Positions 11,401-21,100 of a stretch of 64,000 bases of DNA are shown here, piece after piece. This stretch comes from Chondrosia reniformis. Lineage: Eukaryota > Porifera > Demospongiae > Chondrillida > Chondrillidae. The position numbers were made by a program, and so were the translations under genes. A model generated the notes under the pieces. The model did not search any database, was not told the DNA's origin, and saw only the letters and a list, made by a program, of their open reading frames with translations. The stretch's first letter is position 1; every line of letters begins with the position of its first letter. The DNA lies in NCBI GenBank assembly GCA_947172415.1, contig OX359193.1, forward strand, positions 8,395,501 through 8,459,500. Reading direction: 5' to 3'.

Positions 11401-11664
11401 CATAACTTTTACCTCATGCAAGACTTGACAGCCGTGACAAACTTGAGCGAAGAAGGGATTTTAGAGGCATTGAAGGAGACAAATGTAAAATCTATTGAAA
11501 TGAACGTAGAAATCTTTCGACCACAGGTGAAATCAAGTCAGATGTACAAGCTACCTTGTTGTTATCGACACATTAACAAGGATAAAGTGGTCAAACTTGT
11601 GCCTGACTGTAAAATTGTTAGAAATATTCTTGGTATTCACAGAACTGTATTGGATGACTTTTAA
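5444..11664 (+). CDS. BCOR: BCOR-type Polycomb corepressor (ankyrin repeats + PUFD-like C-terminus)
   Basis: Ten exons in phase: 5444-5568, 6494-8618, 9016-9082, 9474-9535, 9697-9766, 9914-9999, 10372-10538, 10801-10952, 11038-11218, 11397-11664, about 1100 residues. Seen: a long Ser/Thr/Pro-rich region with an octapeptide array; a Cys-rich patch (CCHADLKAICHRDG, then LLVCIGCSRLL); three ankyrin repeats (TGETPLHTACARGYE; RDNAGWTPLHEACSHGH; PIHDAVESGNLEVV) close to the human BCOR repeats; then a C-terminal ~120-residue domain placed and patterned like PUFD (starts DRPLPKAYNLRF). Known role: BCOR PUFD binds the PCGF1 RAWUL domain in PRC1.1, a nuclear H2A-ubiquitinating complex. The start at 5444 is chosen because exon 1 then joins exon 2 in frame; an in-frame ATG at 5336 is possible. 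Human BCOR is longer (~1700). Confidence 0.88.
6363..6486 (+). repeat. CCCTCT hexanucleotide tract before BCOR exon 2
   Basis: About 20 copies of ccctct fill the end of BCOR intron 1 and run into the acceptor cttcttatttag at 6482-6493. The Ser-Pro frame seen across it belongs to no exon. It works as an unusually long polypyrimidine tract for the exon 2 acceptor. Confidence 0.85.
7036..7790 (+). repeat. 24-bp coding minisatellite in BCOR exon 2
   Basis: More than 20 copies of a 24-bp unit (cgtgttgctaccacaccccc + ttct) encode VATTPPSR or VAATPASR octapeptides, with variants such as YTTSTPPSC interspersed. All units keep the frame. Early copies have gct (Ala) where later ones have cct (Pro), so there are at least two subfamilies, with the most uniform block at about 7440-7690. 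Confidence 0.93.
9248..9346 (+). repeat. ~36-bp tandem repeat in a BCOR intron
   Basis: Nearly three copies of tatttccggcagggagacct + actgtatgaatgtg in the intron between 9082 and 9474. No coding role. Confidence 0.85.
10205..10278 (+). repeat. Dispersed repeat copy in a BCOR intron
   Basis: About 70 bp containing gatttcttctaactg, caccaaa and tttgagatggttcatctttt match, in inverted orientation, the AP1S intron at about 34431-34490. Downstream here runs cgctgaagaagtccccgggg, then tcgaaatgtccg, a tail typical of invertebrate retroelement remnants. It is most likely a fragment of a transposon family. Confidence 0.6.
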
Positions 11665-11784
11665 TTATTTGTATATTGTTTATTTATGGTCATGACTTTG
11701 TGTTTATCATTATTGACTTTGTACTGACGGTTTATTAATTATTTTTTCGTCAATAATTAAAAATAAGTGAACAACTAATTTGAG

Positions 11785-14128
11785 TTAAAAAAACTCGTTA
11801 GATCCCCCCAGCTGTACTTCGGCAGCCAGTGGTGACTCCAGCTGTACTTTGGCAGCCAGTGGCGACTCCAGCTGTACTCCGGCAGCCAGTGGCGACTCCA
11901 GCTGTACTCCGGCAGCCAGTGGCGACTCCAGCTGTACTCCGGCAGCCAGTGGCGACTCCAGCTGTACCTCGGCAGCCAGTGGCGACTCCAGCTGTACTTC
12001 GGCAGCCAGTGGCGACTTCAGCTGTACTTTCTCATTAGCCTCCAAATGACTGGGGACCGAAACATCAAAAAATTTCTTTTGTACAATGTACTTGATGCAT
12101 TGCAATAAAGCATTCCTTTCTCTCTGAATCTCAGGTGCTAGAAGCTATCAGAAGAGAAAACTCATTTTCATGAAGCCATTACTGAAAAATAGCAGTTATA
12201 TATCCAGCATCATTATCTGTTAGGTTTTGCAGCCCATTACAATTCAAGAGACTGTAATAAAGACTATAATTACCTTCTCAAGTAAGGTTGGTTTCCCTTT
12301 AGGTATTCCGATGTTGGTGGATCCTTTCCATGTACAACTCCTTTTGCTTGCCTGCTTATCTCCCTTCGAACAGCCTGTCTGCCCTGACCTGTTAGAGGAG
12401 GAGCGATGGGACATCTCTTGGACATCCGAAGAGAGAGCTTCTGGCAGAGCATTGAAGTCCACAGCTGTGGTTCTGTCACTCATTCCAAGACCATCGTCAA
12501 CTAGAGACTCTTCTGTAACACTTTGGATTACATTTGTCCCTTCTTCATCTTCAGGAGTAACCATGGTAACGGGGAAAGGCTCCTTGTAACTACCAAATCC
12601 TATACAAACAAGAGCAAGGAGTTAACAAACATGGTCGATAGCAAATGTGCAAAAGTTTGTAACTGACACGACTGACTCTATATACAATCCCATTAGACCA
12701 CTGTTATAACCCTCAGTATAGAACCACCTACATATCACTTCCCAAATAGGATGGGTCACCATATAAGGTAATTGAGTACTTACCTTTCCCTCCTCTGCCA
12801 TAATGGTGCCCCTGACCACGCCTCCAGCAAGGCCTACCACGCCCTCTTTTACTTGACCTCTCTCCTCTACCTTTGTATCTACATGTGCAGGTACAAATCC
12901 TTTGTATAAGGTCTAGTGGTGCTAGATACCACAAGTGGATCTACCTATATTGCTTTGGAGGCAAGACGTCTCCTCTCTCCATCCTCTTCTTCATATTCAC
13001 AAGCTTTCTTGCTACATTCTCACGTGTTGGGAAGTTTCTAAGAAATTTGATGTTTGGAGTAGGGGAGAGGTGGATATTATACAGACAGTGCAGACTAACT
13101 TTCTCCGTTCCTCCCTCCACTTGGCAATCTCCTCTGGGGAAGAGAAGAAGAACTCTTTGGGAATGTTATGAATCTAAAGAAGACAAGTGCCACCCCTCAC
13201 TACTCAACACACTAGAGCCGCACTGGCCATGTAGTACCTGTTCATGTTCCCTTAGCACGCTGGGCAGTGCCTCAAAGGTGCAGTTGGCATGGCAACACTA
13301 CAGAGGGGCAGACATGAGGACACACAAGTACACAAGGAACAGAGTTTAAACAAGTGAACTGAACATTTCAACTGCTAACAATTGGTATAAGTTTTAAATA
13401 TAATGATTGATAATTGACAATAGCTGCAGCACAATTTAGTTGTGGGAATTGGTTATACCAAATACATAAAGATGTGTAAAAAGACATGTTTCAAATTGTG
13501 AAGAGCTTGTTGCCTACCTTCACGTGACTGCTCATGTGAGCATCGAATGTTTCTTTGGATTTGTAAGTCCGTTCACAAGATTCACAGTTGAGGTCCACAT
13601 CACATGATGTCACATTCTGCTGCCTGGCCGAATGGGATGGCTAAAGTGACAAATGTAGCACAATAAAGTATTCAATAACAGCAAAATGGTTAAGATAACT
13701 TTCACAGAGAACATTGTATTCACTTTGTCTCTTTGCGATCTCTTCCATCGAGGTCTCATTTTTGAATTGTATGCTGGAACTTGCGGTTGAGCAAAGCCCC
13801 ACTGCAGGGGATACCCCATCACGGGGGGCGGGGGGATGTGAGGGGGCGGGGCATATTGCATCACGTGGGGTGGTACATGGCTAACATGTGCCCACTGGTG
13901 AGGCGGAGGAGCTGGCATACCTTTAAATGTGAATGCAAAAACAATGAATTGCACACACCAGAAAGGTTCTTTACACAATAGCAATCACATGCGCGTTTGG
14001 TACAAGGGTCTGCCTTACGAGGAACTGACTACAGTGCACGACACTGACATTGGATAGTACGCACACTCACGTGTCTGCATATGGTTGTACATCCAATTGT
14101 CGCGAGGTCCATTTGGCGTAGGAAGCAT
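11785..14128 (-). CDS. NUFIP1: NUFIP1 homologue (snoRNP assembly factor)
   Basis: Nine exons in phase: 14128-14071, 13920-13724 (or to 13706), 13640-13518, 13297-13238, 13173-13100, 13037-12945, 12878-12784, 12599-12274, 12144-11785; about 461-467 residues (human 495). Seen: Pro-rich N-terminus; a C2H2 finger (CESCERTYKSKETFDAHMSSH) followed by a second Cys/His pair; then the NUFIP signature (KEFFFSSPEEIAKWREERRK, FPTRENVARK); an RG-rich patch; and the C-terminal block LLAPEIQRERNALLQCIKYI matching the human C-terminus. Known role: NUFIP1 binds SNU13 (15.5K) and ZNHIT3 in box C/D snoRNP assembly and is a reported ribophagy receptor. Odd: a decapeptide array extends the protein past the usual C-terminal end. 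Convergent with BCOR (120 bp between stops). Confidence 0.92.
11805..12037 (-). repeat. 30-bp coding minisatellite at the NUFIP1 C-terminus
   Basis: About eight copies of a 30-bp unit (ggcagccagtggcgactcca + gctgtactcc on +) encode VQLESPLAAG-type decapeptides on the minus strand, lying after the conserved C-terminal block and just before the stop at 11785. Units differ at one or two bases, and the frame is kept throughout. Confidence 0.92.
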
Positions 14129-14335
14129 GCCTTATCCAATCAGTCAATCCACGTGTAAAAGCAAGCATTACGCAGCCATTTTTGTATATCACGTGACGCT
14201 ACATTTATATCAAAGTTACATTAAACAAAATTGCTAAAAGTAGTTTCATTTCATCTTCAACTTCTTCTCCATTGCCCGGTGACCATCAATGGAAAACTCT
14301 GAATCGACTACAAAAGAGAGTACTATAGCAATAAA

Positions 14336-14947
14336 CTACAGAACAACAACTAAATTGACAGAGAACTTGCAGTCAAACACATGGTGCACATCGAGGTCGT
14401 AAGCTTCTCCAGTCAGCAGCTCAAAGGACAAGTTTGAACTCTTCAAGGGAGGTATTCGCTGAATCTGATTGGTCGATACAGACACATGACACATTAATGA
14501 GGTAGAAAGATAGGCTGGTTACCTTGGAAACAATGCTCCTTTCCATTTCAAGTGTGTTTGGGAGGAAAGATCCAAACGTATTTCTAGCTGTTGACAGCCT
14601 CATTGCGTCCTTTTGGTCCAAATACTGCAAACAAGTTTGAGATAGATGTAATGGGACAGTCATGTGATTCTGGTCAATTTGACAGTAGATATGTCCACAC
14701 AATTGCACATACTAAGGTAGCTAGGGTACGGTGCTGCCTACTTAAGTCCACGACTTACCTTACTCTCCGACTCCTGCAAGGGATGGCCTTGCCTAACGCA
14801 TAAAAGGAGATAGCCATAGTTAGCTTCACTTTGGATTAACTAAATAAACTTACTGTAGTGTCTTGGGCTTATTCAAAGAAGCGTCCTAGTTATAAACAAG
14901 AAGTGAATAACGGGAGGTTAACAAGTTATATAACTTACGGTAGCCAT
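14336..14947 (-). CDS. POMP: Proteasome maturation protein (POMP/Ump1)
   Basis: Five exons in phase: 14947-14939, 14885-14854, 14792-14759, 14624-14523, 14458-14336, about 99 residues (human 141). Seen: GHPLQESESK (human SHPLELSEK), then MRLSTARNTFGSFLPNTLEME (one base of context below human MNFSTLRNIQGLFAPLKLQME), then PPLKSSNLSFELLTGE (human LPFLSSSNLSLDVLRGN). Known role: chaperone of the 20S half-proteasome, degraded on maturation. The product lacks most of the human N-terminal ~40 residues. The last codons fit the human C-terminus only loosely, so the 3' end is less certain. Start codon 85 bp from that of the TRAF-like gene on the other strand. Confidence 0.85.
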
Positions 14948-15031
14948 TTTCTACAGTCAGCAATAATTATGCAAGATTGCGATAAACTTTTTCCCTTGGC
15001 CTTCCCCTGTTTACTGTATTTAGCACCACAA
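14948..15031. promoter_or_regulatory. Very short head-to-head promoter POMP/TRAF-like
   Basis: Only 84 bp lie between the POMP start (14947, -) and the chosen TRAF-like start (15032, +). Any core promoter elements of the two genes must overlap here or lie inside the other gene's 5' part. No TATA box is seen. Confidence 0.4.
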
Positions 15032-16174
15032 ATGGCTAACGGGTCTTCATCTTCAAGCGAAGAGTATTCTTATGGGGAAAAAGAATATTACTTTATCGAC
15101 TCAGTACCTAGCTATATGACATGTGAAATATGTCAGGGTGTTTTGAAGGAATCAAAGACGACGGTGTGTTGTGGCCATGGATTCTGTACTTCTTGTATAA
15201 ATAAAGCTAGAGAGAGATCGCAAGCCTGTCCCATATGTCGCGCCGAATCATATGAAGTGAACCCCGATAAGAAGACTGATCGTCACGTTAAGCAGTTGAA
15301 AGTTGAATGTCGCTATAAACGTAAGGGATGCGGGTGGACTGGAGAATTGAGCGAAGTTGAAGGCAGCCATATTGAAAAGAACTGTCCATTCGCCCCAGTG
15401 CTCTGTCCCCAGGAATGTGGCAAGAAGATAGCAAGAAGCGATATTGAAGACCATGCTACTAATGTTTGTGTTAAGCGGAAAGTAAAATGTGAGCATTGTG
15501 ATTTTGATGGCACTTTTGAGGTGTATCAGAATGAGCACTTGGACTCGGATGATGAGTGTCCCTATAGGCTAGTTGACTGTCCTTTTGCACAATATGGATG
15601 CCAACAAGTAAAAAAGTGTGAGCTACAGGAACATGAGCAATCGGCAATGCAGAACCACTTAAAAGTTTTATCTGAATTTCAACAAAAGGAAATGAAGAAA
15701 TTGAAATCGGAAGTAGAAGAATTGAGAACACAGCTCAAGCATGTGGAAGTTCCGTCCAAAACAACAGTTGCTAGGTCGCAGTCTTTAACAGTGGCTTGTG
15801 ATGAGCAGACGACTGATCAAGTTCAGAAACTGCTGAAGGATGTGCGAGAACTCACAGCAAAAGTGGAATCTCAGGAAAAAGAACTAAAGAAAATACAAAT
15901 ATTTAAGACTAGAGCAGACTACAGTACATCTACATCAGATGAATATGTCAATTATGTTTCAACAAACCTGAAGAAGGGAATGTTAGTGAGAGCCTGTGAA
16001 GACTACGAAGGTATAAAGCAAGGAGACATTGGTATCTTCCTGCAGTCAAATACTCTGAAGCCTCCTGCCCAGTTCAAGTGGTTGCTCTACGGCAACACCT
16101 ACTGGATCTTCTGGGATTGTGTGGAAATCCTCCCTTGGCCAGCACAAAGTAAAGGACAACCTCGACCATCTTAA
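15032..16174 (+). CDS. TRAF-type RING finger protein without a MATH domain
   Basis: Single exon, 380 residues from the ATG at 15032. The frame is open further upstream to 14858, but that part overlaps POMP exons 1-2, so the later start is preferred. Seen in order: acidic Ser-rich start; C3HC4 RING at ~30-70 (CEICQ, CCGHGFCTSCINKA, CPIC); TRAF-type zinc fingers at ~85-205 (repeated Cys/His pairs such as CRYKRKGCGW, CPQECGKK, CEHCDFDG, CPFAQYGC); a coiled coil at ~215-300; and a C-terminal ~60-residue globular segment (GMLVRACEDYEGIKQGDIGI) that is not a TRAF/MATH domain and looks like an SH3-like barrel. Likely role: an E3 ubiquitin ligase or signalling adaptor. The partner is unknown. Confidence 0.82.
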   Translation: MANGSSSSSEEYSYGEKEYYFIDSVPSYMTCEICQGVLKESKTTVCCGHGFCTSCINKARERSQACPICRAESYEVNPDKKTDRHVKQLKVECRYKRKGCGWTGELSEVEGSHIEKNCPFAPVLCPQECGKKIARSDIEDHATNVCVKRKVKCEHCDFDGTFEVYQNEHLDSDDECPYRLVDCPFAQYGCQQVKKCELQEHEQSAMQNHLKVLSEFQQKEMKKLKSEVEELRTQLKHVEVPSKTTVARSQSLTVACDEQTTDQVQKLLKDVRELTAKVESQEKELKKIQIFKTRADYSTSTSDEYVNYVSTNLKKGMLVRACEDYEGIKQGDIGIFLQSNTLKPPAQFKWLLYGNTYWIFWDCVEILPWPAQSKGQPRPS

Positions 16175-16507
16175 GAGCTAATGCATTAATGTTTGTAGAA
16201 TGTCGTTGGATATGTATACTTTATTGATGTTGTAGTGTATAGAGTGTTCAATGAATATTATACCCATTGTAAGCAGTGATCTGTAAATTGTGTATACTTG
16301 TACTGTGGAGTGATCTCCATATGATCTAGTGGAGTGATCTGGGCTTAATGGGGGGATTTTTGCTCTGATCATGTGGTGTGACTGGCTCAGTGAGCCGATC
16401 GATCACGAGTTAGACTTGTGTGGGTGACGCCGATCACCCGTTGAGTACTGGATTATAAAAACGTTTGTAAACACACACACACACACACATCTAGATCAGT
16501 ACTAGCT
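16175..16507. other. Intergenic, with short (CA)n
   Basis: Spacer between two co-oriented intronless genes. It holds a (ac)~10 microsatellite at about 16471-16489, just before the start codon at 16508, and repeated gatcac/gtgatc words at 16310-16440. No gene is seen. Confidence 0.5.
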
Positions 16508-18013
16508 ATGTTCGGCCTCGCTGTCCCTCTGCTGTGCAGTGTAGTGCTTCTAGTGCCAGCACTTTGTTCGGAGCCTCTCCGAACTGGCAACTATTCTCTG
16601 TCGAATGCTAATTCCGATGAGTACTGTGATGCAGACTATTGCTGTTCGCGTTGCTTAGGATCCGAAAACTGTGCACGCCGTGATGCATGTTCGCTTTCGT
16701 CTGCTTTGAATTTGAACTTTACTGATGTAAATACTTTTACTCTAATACCGTATGAGCCTGGACACGTTATTTGGTACCTTATCGTAGACTCCTTTCCGAT
16801 ACTGATTGTTATTCCAGTAATCTTGTTATTCAACATCAACTTAGCCTTTGGATTTGGGCACTCTATTGCCTTCTTCTATCAGGTACTGAGGTGCTACCTT
16901 CCTTATGGAGATTTCTACATCCTATCCGGATTCCTTTCAGTGTATTTTTTCTGCTTTCACTTTTTCATTTTTATAACATTTCATAATCCACTTTTGGAAA
17001 TATTGGCGTTCCCATTACTAGACATACCGGATCCGTATTCCCTACCAATACTCCTTCTCAGCTACATTAAAGCTTTATTAGCAATCCTGTATTTGGGGTT
17101 CCTTTGCTGTGTAATATCATGTTCACATCTTCCTACAAGGTGTGGGTGTATATGGTGGAGTAAACTGAGGCGAGCTGTGCGTCACTTTAGAGAGAAGCAT
17201 GCTTACGAAGGATCAGTGGCTATAGGAACCACTTCAGTACTAATACTCATCTATGGTTACATTGTGGAACTTGTCTTTAGCACTCTGGCTTTCATCATTG
17301 TAGATTGCTACTGCTGGTCCAATCCAGACATGAAATTGAATGGTCGTTACCATGCAGCCGCATATAAACATCATATTAATGCAACATTACTCCACCATCC
17401 AAGTCCCTATGTTTATCCTTCGTATATCCTATTAGCATTGCTTCTAATTCCCCCACTTGCGCTGGTGTACTATCCTGGGATACAGAACTTGTTTTACTAT
17501 GTCTGCAATTGCAACTGTCCTCGTCTGACCAAACTAGACCCAATCTTTGATGTCCTACAAGGTGGGTTTAAGCATAGATTGCGGTTCTTTGCAGGTTTAT
17601 ATCTCTTGTACAGAATAGTGATTTGGTCTGTTTGGGCTTTTGTACCTGGTCCTGCTAAGCAGGTCATACTGACATGTGTCGTGACTCTTATTTTAATGGT
17701 TCATTCAATATTTCAACCATTTCAGAGGAGAAGAGACAATTACATTGAGTCACTTAACTTGTTAATTCTAATTTTAGCAAGTTTAGGGAGTTATACTCCT
17801 GATATATTTGAGCCAACTTATAATGTTATATTAAAAGCAATTCTTAACACAGTCACCCTGTTTATACCTGGCAGTATCTTGATCATTTACTACCTGTACA
17901 AACTGGTAGTGTGTACTTGCATGAGAAGGTGTTGTCCATCTGGCAATCCTGCACCATGCAGTAAGTGGTGGAAGAGATGCAATGCTTATGAACAGTTAAG
18001 TGACCAGCTTTGA
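16508..18013 (+). CDS. Multi-pass membrane protein with Cys-rich ectodomain
   Basis: Single exon, 501 residues. Seen: signal peptide (MFGLAVPLLCSVVLLVPALC); a short Cys-rich extracellular part at ~40-65 (CDADYCCSRCLGSENC) with N-glycosylation sites; then about eight hydrophobic helices, with the conserved-looking stretch LQGGFKHRLRFFAGLYLLYR before the last helices, FQPFQRRRDNYIESLNL, and a Cys-rich cytosolic tail. The LQGxFK...RFFAGLYLLYR pattern recalls the seven-helix C-termini of large lineage-specific membrane protein families in sponges and other early animals (from memory, moderate certainty). No transport or receptor signature is recognised. Intronless, like its left neighbour, so a retrocopy origin is possible. 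Confidence 0.75.
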   Translation: MFGLAVPLLCSVVLLVPALCSEPLRTGNYSLSNANSDEYCDADYCCSRCLGSENCARRDACSLSSALNLNFTDVNTFTLIPYEPGHVIWYLIVDSFPILIVIPVILLFNINLAFGFGHSIAFFYQVLRCYLPYGDFYILSGFLSVYFFCFHFFIFITFHNPLLEILAFPLLDIPDPYSLPILLLSYIKALLAILYLGFLCCVISCSHLPTRCGCIWWSKLRRAVRHFREKHAYEGSVAIGTTSVLILIYGYIVELVFSTLAFIIVDCYCWSNPDMKLNGRYHAAAYKHHINATLLHHPSPYVYPSYILLALLLIPPLALVYYPGIQNLFYYVCNCNCPRLTKLDPIFDVLQGGFKHRLRFFAGLYLLYRIVIWSVWAFVPGPAKQVILTCVVTLILMVHSIFQPFQRRRDNYIESLNLLILILASLGSYTPDIFEPTYNVILKAILNTVTLFIPGSILIIYYLYKLVVCTCMRRCCPSGNPAPCSKWWKRCNAYEQLSDQL

Positions 18014-18198
18014 GAGAAGAATGCACACATTGCACACAGAACTTTCATACAAAAACCTATTACTTTGCTGCAGCAGGATAGACTGCAATCATGAACAGAC
18101 TTTGTACACATACACTGATTTGTATCCAATATTGTTTCCATACTTGAACATGTATCATACAAAGTGCTTATAATTAATTTTTGTTCATTATGCAATTA

Positions 18199-21100
18199 TT
18201 ATTTAAAAGGAGGTTTCTTCTGAAAAGTTGACTTTTGAGAAAACTTTGAAACTGCAGCAGTTTGGGTTTTCTTCTTCTTCATTGTGTTCATCAGCTCTTG
18301 AAGCTTCTAATGATAGACAAATGATACGTAGTTTATAAATACGGAGAGATAGCTATTTCTGTTCTATAGGACATGGAGTCACCACTCAGTACATATGATT
18401 TAATTGAGAAGCTTTAGCATTGCATATCAATAAGGCTTATTACATGATAGCTAAGCTAAGTTACGTATGTAGGTACTTTTTGGTACTCCTTGGCCTTAGC
18501 TCTGTTCTTCTCATAACTCGCTGCTCTTTCCTGTGTCTGTTTCTGCAGCTTTACTTCCGGCAGTCGACTGTACAATCTAAGTGTATAACAGAGGATTACT
18601 ATAAGAAAACATTCTCCTCTATTAAGGTGTCTAGGTCAACTATCATTAGTGTTTTCTAGGCTGAGCAATGTAACCAAATTGATAAATCATTCCTTCTTTG
18701 TAACTTAATTATAATTGTTATACCTCTTGTTAACAGCAATCATCTCAGATCTTTTCAGTGTCCTGGCTTTAACAGATTTTTGATGAGGTGGACCAATTTG
18801 CACATCTGCACATACCAGCATACATGCAATATTGTAACACGACATATGTAAGATACGGCTGCGTTATTAGCTATAACAAAGTAAAATACACATCTCAGTA
18901 ACTTGGCAGACATCTTGAGTTGAAGCTTTAGTATCACTCATTTAAGAATGTGTACACATATTCCATCAGAGGTCAAATGGAGAGCTACCAAAGTGATACT
19001 AAAAGCATTGGCAATAAGACAGTAGAGCAGTCCCACCTACGTACATACGTACCACTGACCTTTATGTGGCTTGTGTACCTCTGGTGGACTGAAAATACCT
19101 GTTCCTTGTTGGATATTCAGAGGACTGGAGAATGTTACAGACCTCTTTGACTTCTCTGAACTAGACCTTCTGTTCTCCAGTGTAGATGATCGAGTGTGAC
19201 CTTTGCCCTTTACATCAGTAGACTGATCAGCTCTGGTAGCTTTAACAACTCTGGCTGGCTTGCTGGAATGTGCTCTCAAGTGTCCTCGAGTACCTTTTGG
19301 GCTATCTTTAGATGCCTTCTCCTTTGCTTTATTCAGTCTCTCCTTTGACTTTTCAATAAACTCTCTCTTTCTTGCTAAAAATGCTTCTTGCAGAGTCATC
19401 CTAACATTATCATCTCTCAACAAAGCACTTTGATCTGCTTTGCTATCATGTGACTGGTTGTGACTCCTTTCCTGATTTTCACTTTCACGGGTATCTTCTG
19501 CAATAGTGAGGCCAATAGTAGACACACTAACAGTAGTACCAGACACACCCACAGTAGGCGTGGTTACAGCATCACTCTCCTCTGGCGAGAGGGTAATTGA
19601 TGTACTCCTTTCAAAATGGTGGGTGGTAGTAGCTAAAGACGAAGGCTGTACTCTAGTGTTGGGGTCTCTACTGTGAGTCAACAGTGAGTCAATGATCCCA
19701 TGGGGAGACAAGAAGGAGATGGAGGAGAGTGAGGATAGCTCTGACAGGCTACTTTCTGAGTGCTTTCCACTCGTTTTGGTGTCCGAATGCTGCAATGCAG
19801 AGCTGGAATCGTTCTCCAAAGTTGACTTGCTAATTTCTCCTTCAGTAGATGGTGAACTGCTGTAAAGAGGCACATGAGGGTAGCCTTGATCAGTGGGAAG
19901 TGAGGATGCAGAGGAGAGGATGTTGCTACTTGAGACATGAGATAAAATGGAGTCTTTAAGAGGAGTGGCTACATTGTAGAGGTTTAGTACTGGTGGAGCT
20001 TGCGGTCTGTATGAAGTAGTTGTGGTTACATCTATCTTTGGATATTCTTCCCTTAATTGTTCTGTACTAAATGGGTGGTGGAGTGAATGCCTTTGCATCT
20101 CAAGTGGTTGCAGCATGTGAGAGAGAGATGAATGTGCAGGCACAGCTACACTGCTAGGTGGATGGGAGGAGGAGGGAGTGGTCAGTGGACCATAGTCATG
20201 GGCTGGGCTAGAAAATGGTTGTGGTTGTGCCATCTGGTAAGCAGGTTGAGACGAAGCCATACTGCCAGAAGCATCCAGCAGTGATGGTTTGGACACTGAG
20301 GGCAAAGGAGCTGGAGATGGGTCAAAGGAAGAAGACAGATTCCCAAAGGACAGGGAATACTGTTCAGTCCACGGGCTGGGCAGAGGGTGAACAGTGTCCT
20401 GTCGTAAGCTCTCATCTGGTACTGTGGTCTCAGCTGGAGTCTGATGAGAGTGGACAACTGAGAGTGGCTGGAGGGTGTCATAGGAAGGGGCCACAGATGG
20501 CGACTGAGTGTTGGGGTGGTGGGTGGAGGCGATCCCCTCCCCCTCCCCGTGGGTGTGAGGTAGGTTGGTGAACATGAGTGGTCTATGAAAGGACACATTA
20601 TCATCAACTTCAGTCAAACTGGTCCAACTGTACATGGCACTACACAGACAGACAAACATGAACAAACACACTCATCCGAACCATAATATATGTACAAAAG
20701 TAAGTACATATGTATATGTAGGTATCTTTCAGTGGAGCAATGTACAGAGGTGTAACATACATGGTTAGGTTTATACACCATACATATGTACATACATACA
20801 TGTAACTGACCTGGTGTCTACAGTTTTGCTGTGTTGTGATGCACTCTCCTCCTCTCCCCTTCCCACGTCACTGAAAAGGGTACTACACACATATTAATCA
20901 GGTACATACCAATTGAGGAGTGTATGATACCACTGCTGTACAGCTTACCTCGATGAGAGAGTTAGGATGGAGAGAGGTGTGACTGCACCAAATGTGTTGT
21001 CCTCCAATGGTGGCTTGTTACCATGACTACAATACAGTAGTACACATATGGTAGTCAAAGTATCAAAGTTGTAGCACTTTCAAGTCTTTGTATATTTAAG

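Noticed and set aside
14858..15031. Upstream extension of the TRAF-like frame
   Set aside because: It overlaps POMP coding exons 1-2 on the opposite strand and has no domain; the ATG at 15032 starts just before the RING.
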